NCBI RefSeq assembly: GCF_012489685.1
Contig: NC_080042.1
Coordinates: 59,749,069 to 59,813,068, forward strand
Reading direction: 5' to 3'
Origin: Lotus japonicus
Taxonomy: Eukaryota; Streptophyta; Magnoliopsida; Fabales; Fabaceae
Length of the DNA stretch: 64,000 nucleotides
A program made the position numbers and the translations under genes. This document shows positions 56,288 through 64,000 of the stretch, one piece after another. The notes beneath the pieces are model-generated. The model worked only from the letters and a program-made list of their open reading frames with translations, made no database searches and was not told the origin of the DNA. Numbering within the stretch: position 1 is the first letter of the stretch; the number at the start of each line of letters is the position of its first letter.

Positions 56288-57880
56288 ATTGCCCTTTATC
56301 TCCTTGTATAATATGGTAATTTTCCTAAATGATATCTCATCTTGTGTTTTCTTCAGAGTGAAGAAGGTCATATATGACAGTGTTCATTTGCAGCAGGCAT
56401 GGACTTCCTGTGGTGTTAGTTTACATGAGATATGCTTTACTTGCTTTATTTTATTATGAGACATAACACATTCTTCATTATTAGGTGAAAATTAAAATAC
56501 AATCTATTGCTCCATCTCTGAAAATTATACATTTGTTTAGAAGATCTTTTTATTATGAGACATAACACATTCCCTTGCTTATGGACTTCATTAGCATATA
56601 TGCAAGAGTAATCCCCTTTGAAGGACATTTCTTGAGTACATGATGAAGAATAGGACACAAGTCTATCATCACTGTATTAGTAATCTTGTTTTTGCTCTCA
56701 GATAAAAGGTTTGATCTTACCCTTGTGCAGAAGAGAAGAGAAAGAATTATGTTTGGCTGGTTAGCATTATATAGATTTTAAGTGAAACATCTTTTTCACT
56801 GATCATAGGTGATCCTTGTAAAGGGCAAAGCAATTTTCCCTCTCCATTTGATTTGTGCACTTCAATTGCAGAGTGTAGTACTTCTAATCTAAGAAAATTG
56901 ATTTTTGTACTTCAATGGGTTATCGTTGAATTGTATTCATTTTGTTTTTCTAAGATACAAATTGTTTTAGTGTAGAGTAGAATAACCAGTTTCCTTCGTC
57001 TGATAAACCTTGCAATCTCTCTGTAGCTATCATTCACTCTCCCTGAGTTTCTAACCATTTTGTTTTTCTCTCTTGCAATCTATTCAGATTGACCTTGAGA
57101 GGTTGGTGGTGATAGTAGTGATCATGGTGGAGGCCGTGGCGGCGACGGTGGAGGTAAATGTGGCGGCGGGGAAGAGGCGTTTGAGTTGTTATTGTTGGCC
57201 AGTGAGATGATCTTTGTCACTATGCTTAATGAATATCTAATGTTGCTTTAATTTATGATTTGGCTTCTAAGAGTGTTCGGCCTAATTCCATGAGTTATTT
57301 AGATGCATATTCAACCAAAATACAGTAAAAAGCTTATGTAGCTTCGTGAGCAAATTCAATACGAGATTATATACATTCAAAGTCAGATAACTCTCACTAG
57401 TCTCAAGCAAAAAAATAACTTATATAAACAAAACAGAGCAACAATCTAGAAGAGAGTTTTTGGTTCAAATCATAAGTTAATTAGATGCGTTTGCCCCAAA
57501 GAATCAATTAAAGAAATAGAAATGGGAATCTTGACATGAATAAGGGCCAGAATATTACCTCCACGGTGAAGATGGCGCTGCATGGCGATCGGGATAGCAG
57601 AATGATGCGTTCACACTTCTTAAATTATTTTTGAACGCATCATTATTCGTTTTCTCTACGCTCTTAAATTTTATTTTACCACATAATTAACAACATAAGA
57701 AATTAAATAACTAAAGAATAAGAAAAAGAGAATTAAGTTGATAAAGGGGGTGATTATATCACTGATCACTGATTACACCAAAGCTTACATGCAAAGGCAC
57801 ATGTTGTGCAGTAGATGAGCAGAACATAATTGAAATTGATTTCTAGCTAGACTATAGTAGTATCAAGTATCAACTACTTT
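56288..57880. other. intergenic DNA with one doubtful exon
   Basis: No recognised gene. A 25-bp block (ttattatgagacataacaca start) occurs at about 56451 and 56550. A Gly-rich open stretch at 57099-57251 (plus strand) is listed separately. The part next to 57880 is the probable 3' flank of the Kunitz gene. Confidence 0.45.
57099..57251 (+). other. possible terminal exon, Gly-rich
   Basis: 51 codons ending in TAA, reading GGDSSDHGGGRGGDGGGK and then EEAFELLLLASEMIF. The switch from Gly-rich to a hydrophobic-acidic helix, and a pyrimidine tract with CAG just upstream (57061-57087), suggest a last exon of a decayed gene. The CAG itself is not in frame; a downstream AG at 57098-57099 would be needed. 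Family not recognised. Confidence 0.22.
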
Positions 57881-57916
57881 TATTCATTTCTAGCTAGCTT
57901 GGTGATTTCTGGAAAT

Positions 57917-58522
57917 TTAAACTTGAGCCCTTTTGAACATGACTTTAAAGGGTGTGACTTTATCACTGAGAGCCAAATGCTTGTCCACACCATCAACATA
58001 TATCCCAAGTTCCCTGCATAGAGTATTGCATTTGCAGACTGAGGGACAGAAAGAAAGCACGTAGTGTTTGCCAGCTTTCTCAATCTTGAACCAATTGACA
58101 ATAGTATCAGCACCTGGATTTCCTTCAACACCACCAAGAGCCACAAACCACAACCCAGTTGACTCTTTGAGAAGCCTCCACACAAAGGATGGGCCACAGG
58201 GAGATTTAATGGGAGTAGTTATGATGTTGAGATCTGTTGAGGTGAGGATGGCACCATCTTTAGCATTGTAGGGTGTGAAGGTAACTGTGTCTCCATTCCC
58301 ATCTTTAAACTTCGATTGAACCACACTAATGGGACAGGACTTGTTGCCTGTGCTTTCAAGTGTTAGCCCTCCACTTTTTACGACAGGCAAAATGTAGTAC
58401 TTGACACCTGTTGTTAGTTTCTGGCCTGAGGTGTCAAGCACTGGTTCAGGTACTGCTGCAGAAGTTGTTATGCCAATCAAGGCAAAACAAATGTAGGAAA
58501 AGGCTATGAGTGAGGTCTTCAT
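57917..58522 (-). CDS. Kunitz-type (STI family) protease inhibitor
   Basis: 201 residues. The Met at 58522 is chosen over in-frame Mets at 58579 and 58552 because it is followed directly by a signal peptide (MKTSLIAFSYICFALIG, cleavage probably after TTSA). The mature part starts with the Kunitz/STI signature VLDTSGQKLTTGVKYYILP and keeps the beta-trefoil blocks GGLTLES, WFKIEKAGKHYVLSFCP and GIYVDG. Secreted or vacuolar inhibitors of this family block serine or other proteases, in defence or development. The mature chain has six Cys, with a CPSVCKCNTLC cluster, against four in classical members. The gene is intronless, as is usual. Which protease it inhibits cannot be read from the sequence; a miraculin-like role is also possible. 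Confidence 0.93.
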   Translation of the reverse strand: MKTSLIAFSYICFALIGITTSAAVPEPVLDTSGQKLTTGVKYYILPVVKSGGLTLESTGNKSCPISVVQSKFKDGNGDTVTFTPYNAKDGAILTSTDLNIITTPIKSPCGPSFVWRLLKESTGLWFVALGGVEGNPGADTIVNWFKIEKAGKHYVLSFCPSVCKCNTLCRELGIYVDGVDKHLALSDKVTPFKVMFKRAQV

Positions 58523-60270
58523 GAGATTTATAATGCGCTTAAAGGGGAACATGAGATTTGTTTGTGGGAGCAACTCCAACCTGGATTCTTATTTTTTTAT
58601 TTATAAATTAAGAATTAGTTTGTATATTTTTCTCACTAGAAAGTTTGAGTTGAAGTTGTTATAATTTTTAAAAATAAGATTCAATTATTTCAGCAACTAT
58701 TGCAAGCAACTTTGCTTTTTTAGTTTTTATTTTTTTAGATTAAAAAATATATATTTTATCTCTCATTTATCAATTGAGATCAATTAAAAAAAAGGAAAGA
58801 AAGTGATCATGAACATCAATAATAGAATTAAGTATTGATTTAATATTTAAATTTAAATTAGTGGAAATATAGCTACAAATTGGCTTGCCTGTACGTTAAG
58901 CTTTCCGTGAGAACTTTTCTTGACGTATTTGGAGGAGGATTCCCTCTTTGAGGGTAATTGTTTTGCGATGTAATGATGTTGTAGTTTAGTCTTCTCTCGC
59001 TGTTTCTATTTCATATGTAACAAAAAAAGATAGGTGAAAATAAAAATATAAAAATATATGGAGTGTTGTAGGATCTGGTTAAAAGTAAAATAAAAATATG
59101 TGGTCGAAGCGAAATTTGCATCTATTACTTATGAGTTACTTATATCTGATGTGACATTTAGACTCACAAAATAATATAAATATAAAATAAGAACATGGGA
59201 GATGCTCTCATTCTCATTTATAGATCAATTTGCATAAAGATAATATATTTTTGGAACACGAGATTTGTTTGTTATGGATCAATTTGTACGAGGATAATAT
59301 TATTTTACATGCTTGGGGGAATTGAAAGAATTAAGTCACGTGCTATGATGAAGCCAAATTCAATACATTAAAATTAATATTAACTTACCATGTTCAATTT
59401 TATTATATCATAATTAATTAATATTTAATTTTAAGGTTTGATTTGATATTAAAATTGAATTAAAAGTAAAGTGTTGGAAATAAAAATATATAAATATATG
59501 AGGTATTGTAGGAGCTAAGCAAAAGTAAAATAAGAAATATGGTTCGAGTGAAATTTGCAAAAAGTTCCTTATATCAAATTAAATGAGACACTTTACACTA
59601 TAATAGGAGAGAGCTAGAAGAGACTGAGATAAGAGATAAATGGAGAAATCTCTCTTGTTTGGTGGAGCATTAGGGGCGAAGGTAGAGAGAGAGAGTTTTG
59701 GTGGGTCCCATAGTTTTTTTATATTTTTGGAAATCCATAGCTTTTTATGGTCTCTTTGATGAGAGATGAGCTATTCTTGTTTTTATTATTTATTTTCTAA
59801 TTTTCACACTTTATTGGCGCGATTGTAAAAGTTGTTTTATGACCATGAGAAAGTGTTTTATATTACAAAAAATTATATTAAAACCAGATCGCACTTTATT
59901 GCGGTTAGGACATACAGAAATCACATTTGGCCGCTAGAACGTGTTTTATATTAAAAATAATTATTTTTAAACCCAAAAAGTAATATCGTCTCCTCACTAT
60001 CTCTTTCTGTTTTATAGTACCAAAAAATTATAAATTTATTTTATATATCACATCTTTTTCTCTACTTATCTTCTCGGTTTTTTATTTCACCAGGCAAAGC
60101 ATTAGATTCATAAGAATAGAATAAACCCAAAATAAGAACATGTGAATGGGGGATGCATAAAGATAAGATTTTCGGAAATTGGAACACGTGATTTGTTTGT
60201 GATATGGATCAATTTGCATGAGAAAATATTATTTTACAAGCTAGGGAGAAAGAGTTATGAGTTTAATTTC
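58523..60270. repeat. Kunitz upstream region with internal duplications
   Basis: No other gene. A block around 59050-59135 (gttgtaggatctggttaaaa) recurs at 59500-59575 (attgtaggagctaagcaaaa). A block at 59190-59370 (aataagaacatgggagatg through gctatgatgaagccaaat) recurs at 60115-60480, interrupted there by the MITE. The region is AT-rich throughout. Confidence 0.6.
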
Positions 60271-60420
60271 TATACACCGACGGTGTAAAGTTTTTTTACA
60301 TCATAAACCAATCAAATTGTAAGGATGTGATAAAATCTCTCTTTTTATTTAATTTTATTAATTAATGTGACACATCCTCAAAATCTGATTGGTTGACGGT
60401 GTAAAGACCTTCGGTGCATC
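60271..60420. mobile_element. MITE with inverted repeats
   Basis: The left end tatacaccgacggtgtaaag and the right end, read backwards, gcaccgaaggtctttacacc form imperfect inverted repeats; inner blocks accaatcaaattgtaaggat and (reverse) accaatcagattttgaggat also pair. About 150 bp, no coding capacity. The flanking duplicated block (about 59310-59345) lacks this insertion, which supports it being mobile. Exact ends may lie 10-20 bp further out. Confidence 0.75.
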
Positions 60421-60563
60421 ATTCTTTTTCTCAGGAGAAATAATTGAGTCAGCTGCTATGATGAAGCCAAATGCTTGTTCCCATGGCCATATGAGAGTAT
60501 TAAGGTGCGTGCATTGAATATCGTTCCCACCTGTCACCATTCCAAAAAAAGAAACAAAAAACC

Positions 60564-61134
60564 AGTGTTATCAGACTCGGACCGGTGATCGACTCGGTCG
60601 AGGCACTGGGTCAATGAGTCAATGATTCAACCACTGGGTCATTGGTTTGATTGCTTGACTCGGTTTATATTAAAAAATTATAATAATTTAAAATATAACC
60701 TTAGTATATCATATATATAAAATAATATGCATTCTTCTAAACAAGAAGTAAGGTGGTGTAGTGGAAATTTGGATTAGCTTTCCTCCTTTAGGTCCTGTGT
60801 TCAAGTCCTAGCCATGACAATTTTTTTAAATAACTCTCAATTGAATATCATTTGACCAAATAATTAACATTAAATGTAAATTAATTACAGTTTGACCATT
60901 AAAAACAGTTTCGACAAAAAAAAAATTCAGAAAAAAAAAAAAAAAAAAAAAAGACTGACCGGTCCAAAAAAAACCGGCCGAGTCGCCGGTTTATTACCTG
61001 AACCGGCCGGTCCAAACCGGTTCATACCGGTTCAATTACATGCCCGATCCATTTAATGGCTCGGACCGGTCAAGGGTCCGGTTCCCGGTTCAACCGGTCG
61101 AACCGGCCGGTCCAGTCCGAGTTTTATAACTATG
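60564..61134. mobile_element. TIR element rich in ACCGG motifs with Pol III-like core
   Basis: The left end agtgttatcagactcggacc mirrors the right end (reverse strand atagttataaaactcggact). Both arms continue with many ggtcc/accggt motifs; the right arm is denser (aaccggccggtcc). The centre is AT-rich with a poly-A run (about 60925-60950) and a tRNA-like box pair at 60754-60808. No transposase is present, so non-autonomous. Superfamily not determined. Confidence 0.6.
60754..60808 (+). promoter_or_regulatory. tRNA-like Pol III A and B boxes
   Basis: A box TGGTGTAGTGG (60754-60764) and B box GTTCAAGTCC (60799-60808), 34 bp apart, both good matches to consensus. No cloverleaf can be folded with confidence, so this looks like a SINE head or tRNA relic rather than a tRNA gene. 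Confidence 0.5.
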
Positions 61135-61215
61135 CAAAAAACCCATTCCCTCTTAACTAATGTATTGTTCCGGTAATATTTAACACATTATTATCAATGG
61201 TCTTTTATCTAACAT

Positions 61216-61408
61216 GTAATTGACATGTTACTCAAAAGACTTCAAAATTTAATTGAAATGTTACTCAAAAGACTTCAAAATTTAGAAAAAATTATGTGAA
61301 TAATTTTTCAATGGACCATACGGACCATACGGTAGAGAAAATGTAATTGAAATGTTACTCAAAAGACTTCAAAATTTAGAAAAAATTATGTGAATAATTT
61401 TTCAATGG
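61216..61408. repeat. short direct repeats
   Basis: The block atgttactcaaaagacttca occurs three times (near 61225, 61258 and 61353). The last two copies share about 65 bp, up to ttttcaatgga. Confidence 0.85.
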
Positions 61409-61569
61409 AAAGATCAAATCTGAAGAAATAGAAGCTAATTTAAATTAAAAATGCTACTAAGATTAATTATATCATGTGAACTAATGGCGGGTTGCCAAAA
61501 ATAAAAGAAAAATGTGTATATAGTATTTGAATTCTTTTTCTTTTCCCTGTTTGGATGCGGGTACGTAGG

Positions 61570-62399
61570 TGTTAATCCAAATTAAAATTTTAATTGGTAA
61601 GGTTTGTCGACGCAGAACAAGCAATGGAAGGGTTGTCGACATTTGTCGAAATCTGGCAAAAAAAAGCCAGGAAAAATACTAAGTTAAATTGGCAAGTTGG
61701 GTTAATCATGGAACTCGACAACCACAACGCTTAGAGCAGTTACGAAAGAAGTGGGCAGTTAAGGGCACGTGAACTCACCCACAATGCAAGGAAACAGTTA
61801 AGAACGCGTGCCTCCCCCCACGGCGTAGGCCACCCACGATGCAGGCAAGCGGTTGAGATGCATGCTCATTCCTACGATGCAAGAAGCTTCTGGAGAAAAT
61901 ATGAGATCGTGGAGTATCAAGCCCACCAACCTATTCAGCAGAGGAAAAGAAAAACTGTCAAGGACATGTGAAGCAATGGAGCACTATAAATAGGAGAAGA
62001 TCATTCAGAAAAAGAGTTCCCAACTCAACTCCAAATATTCACTAAAAAGCTCACATGTCCGCATCAAAGAGACTTCAAGAACCTAACGTGATGATGAAGG
62101 AGTATGTTGCAAAACTTGTTATTTTGCTCAATTTCCTGTCAATTTCTCATTTGATGTAACTTCCCTTTGTTTTTCGATTTACGTTTCCCGTACTTTGCAT
62201 TTTGGTTAATGAAATTCAGTTTCCAGTCTTTATAAATTACTTGTTTCCTTTGCAAATTAACCTGTTCACTCTTATTTGTCGAAAAACACATTTTGCACAC
62301 AACACTTTGATTAGACGTTTTCCCAAAAAAAAACCCTAATTTTAAACTTTTTTCAATCGAATTTGGAGAATGTTTGTTTACCAAATATTATCGTAAACA
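61570..62399 (+). repeat. solo LTR of a Tat-like element
   Basis: 830 bp, starts TGTTAATCCAAATTAAAA and ends tatcgtaaaca, both like the Tat LTR at 18945-19756 in opposite orientation. Flanks read GTAGG on the left (61565-61569) and GTAGA on the right (62400-62404), a 5-bp target copy with one mismatch. A TATA-like cactataaatagg lies at about 61983. No internal PBS or PPT follows, so it is a solo LTR left by recombination. Confidence 0.72.
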
Positions 62400-62690
62400 G
62401 TAGAGCATGTGCTGGCCTTTTCATTAGTACTCCTCGTAATAAGGTTAAGCAAGCAAGTTGTAAAAAAAATGTTTACTAGTCGAGCTTTATTTAGTAATAT
62501 AATGGGGAATAATAATCACACATTTGTTCCTTTCGAACATTGAAATCTAGCTGCAACAAAAGAAAAATGTGTAGTTTTTGAATTCTTTTTTTTTTTTCCT
62601 TATGCAGGTAGGGCATGTGCTGGCCATTCCCAAGAAGCCTTTTCATTAGTAGTTGAGCAAGTTGTCAAAATAAAAAATTACTAGTTGAGC
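62400..62690. repeat. locally duplicated block (two copies)
   Basis: The sequence gagcatgtgctggccttttc to cgagctttattta (62403-62500) recurs as gggcatgtgctggccattcc to gagctttattta (62612-62690). The next piece, gaacattgaaatctagctgc (62537), recurs after the LINE as gaacattgaaatctagctac (63552). The second copy was therefore split by the LINE. Confidence 0.7.
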
Positions 62691-63494
62691 TTTATTTACT
62701 TTGTTTTTCTCAAATGCCCAGCTGTGGAGAGGGTTTGGTTTGCCTCTGAATTGGCAATTAGAATGGAGAATTTCACTTCCATGGTTGATTTTATGGTGGC
62801 GGTTTTGCATGAAGATGAACCTGAGTTAACAGCTGCTGTTCAAACGCTCTTATATGCAACATGGGAAGCTCGGAACTCAATGGTTTTCAAAGGGCGACGC
62901 TTGGACGTCGGGGAGGTGCTTCGTAGATGCTCTACTCTTCATCCTAGGGACGTCGCGGAGCCCATTCACCGTTCAGAGGAGGGTACTCGCGCAGCGTCAT
63001 GGAAGCGGCCTGAAGTGGGGTTGATTAAGGTTAATGTGGATGCATCCATCAAGGATGGGGTGTGTGGTTATGGGATGGTGGCTCGAGATTCAAATGGAGA
63101 GGTTTTAGGAGCTGCTGCTTTTTACCCAGTTAATGTTATTTCCCCCTTGCTTGGAGAAGCCTCAAGTCTCCGTTGGGCAATGCAATTGGCTGTGGAGTTT
63201 GGATTTCGATCGGTGTGCTTTGAGACGGATTGTCTTCAGCTCTTTACTTGGTGGAAGAAGGGGACAGCTGGTTTATCTTATTTAGATGCTATTGTTCGTG
63301 ATTGTCGTACTTTAATTCCTGCTTTTAGTTTTTTTGATTTGCTTTTTGTAAGACGCACTGGCAATTATGTTGCAGACTTTTTGGCAAGGAATGCTTCTGA
63401 TTTCCCCAACTCTGTTTGGGTGGAGGAGGTTCCTCAGGCTGCTGATCACTTGGTGATCAATGATGTAATGGCGTCATCACCTGCTTTGAGTTAA
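62690..63494 (+). pseudogene. LINE ORF2 C-terminus with RNase H domain
   Basis: About 265 open codons. It starts in the last part of the zf-RVT region (LKCPAVERVWFASELAIRM), then a linker (TWEARNSMVFKG), then an RVT_3 RNase H: KVNVDASIKDGVCGYGMVAR, GEASSLRWAM, CFETDCLQLF and NYVADFLARNAS. All four acidic catalytic positions of RNase H appear present (D in NVDAS, E in GEASS, D in ETDCL, D in VADFL). There is no endonuclease or polymerase, so it is a dead-on-arrival copy with a still open frame. Confidence 0.78.
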
Positions 63495-63530
63495 TTTTAA
63501 TTGAAGCCAATTTCAAAAAAAAAAAAAAAA
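62690..63530 (+). mobile_element. 5'-truncated LINE
   Basis: Insertion into the duplicated block, from about 62690 to the poly-A tail at 63515-63530. The empty counterpart (62490-62560) allows the ends to be placed within roughly ten bases. Confidence 0.72.
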
Positions 63531-63572
63531 CACATGCACTTGTTTCTTTTGAACATTGAAATCTAGCTACAA

Positions 63573-63737
63573 CAACAAATGGGCATATTATAATAATACT
63601 TAATATATTCTTTCTAAGACCCCCTTCTTTTCATATATATTATAATATTAATTACTTAATATTGCTTAAATTATATTGCTAGTTGTTTTGGGAAATATTA
63701 TTTGATTCAGCTAGTGGGGCAGTAAAAAATTTATGAG

Positions 63738-63788
<51 letters not shown>

Positions 63789-64000
63789 GGATTGTGGTTT
63801 TGGTGAAAAGAAAATAATTTCCTTAATTATTGAGTAGTATGCGAGAAGCATACCTATTTTCCTTAGAAATAATAAAATAAAAATATTTATATCCATAATA
63901 TATACATTCAGGGGTTTTTCTAGGTCCAATCATCGCATACGTGACATTTCATGATTGGCTAATTTCATTAAAAATCCTACATGGCAATCATTCCTCCTTT
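63573..64000. other. AT-rich end of window with (ATT)n
   Basis: Contains an uninterrupted (ATT)n microsatellite at 63740-63788 and no recognised gene. Gene content beyond 64000 cannot be judged. Confidence 0.6.

Noticed and set aside
60747..60815. A functional tRNA gene
   Set aside because: A and B boxes are good, but I could not pair a convincing acceptor or anticodon stem, and it lies inside a repeat element.

Overview
This is nuclear DNA from a flowering plant, most likely a legume. The evidence is split plant genes (TraB-type, Kunitz inhibitor, YABBY and PPR relics), AT-rich intergenic DNA, and Sirevirus, Tat, Tekay/Del-like and Ale-like retrotransposons, LINEs and MITEs. The Sirevirus copies resemble the soybean SIRE1 group, so a legume is an inference; the species cannot be fixed from sequence alone.

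Left arm (1-18.9 kb). A nine-exon TraB-family gene lies on the minus strand (897-3814); all exons join in frame, but one acceptor is not AG and one intron is GC-AG. It is followed by an RNase H relic of a LINE, a 5'-truncated LINE (about 5.99-7.45 kb), a small Ale/Retrofit-like Copia element with a 5-bp target duplication that has lost most of gag (8309-12356), a YABBY (FILAMENTOUS FLOWER-type) pseudogene, a PPR relic, a DNA element with about 300-bp terminal inverted repeats, an acidic ORF, and a 0.64-kb sequence present twice.

Centre (18.9-56.3 kb) is a retrotransposon nest. A Ty3/gypsy Tat-lineage element on the minus strand (3' LTR 18945-19756; RNase H and integrase 37072-39165) carries, antisense to its pol, a multi-exon plant-mobile-domain (PMD) gene and a small coiled-coil gene. 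The coiled-coil gene is split by a young Sirevirus (24663-36732, TSD GAGTG). A 100-N gap (39166-39265) then hides an unknown amount. Beyond it lie the 3' half of a second Sirevirus (39266-45766), inserted in the gag of a Tekay/Del-like gypsy element with a 3.76-kb LTR (46963-50723), which is itself inserted in the RNase H region of a third Sirevirus on the minus strand (to 56287).

Right arm (56.3-64 kb). An intact Kunitz-type inhibitor gene (57917-58522, minus) has a duplicated upstream region, followed by a MITE, a terminal-inverted-repeat element with Pol III-like boxes, a Tat-type solo LTR and a 5'-truncated LINE with an RNase H domain.

The most interesting observation is that the Copia-type Sirevirus copies and the unrelated gypsy Tat element each carry, antisense near the 3' end, a small helical protein ORF with the same motif layout and its own TATA-like box. 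In the Tat element this ORF sits next to an antisense, intron-containing PMD gene. Mobile elements of two superfamilies seem to share an antisense accessory module.
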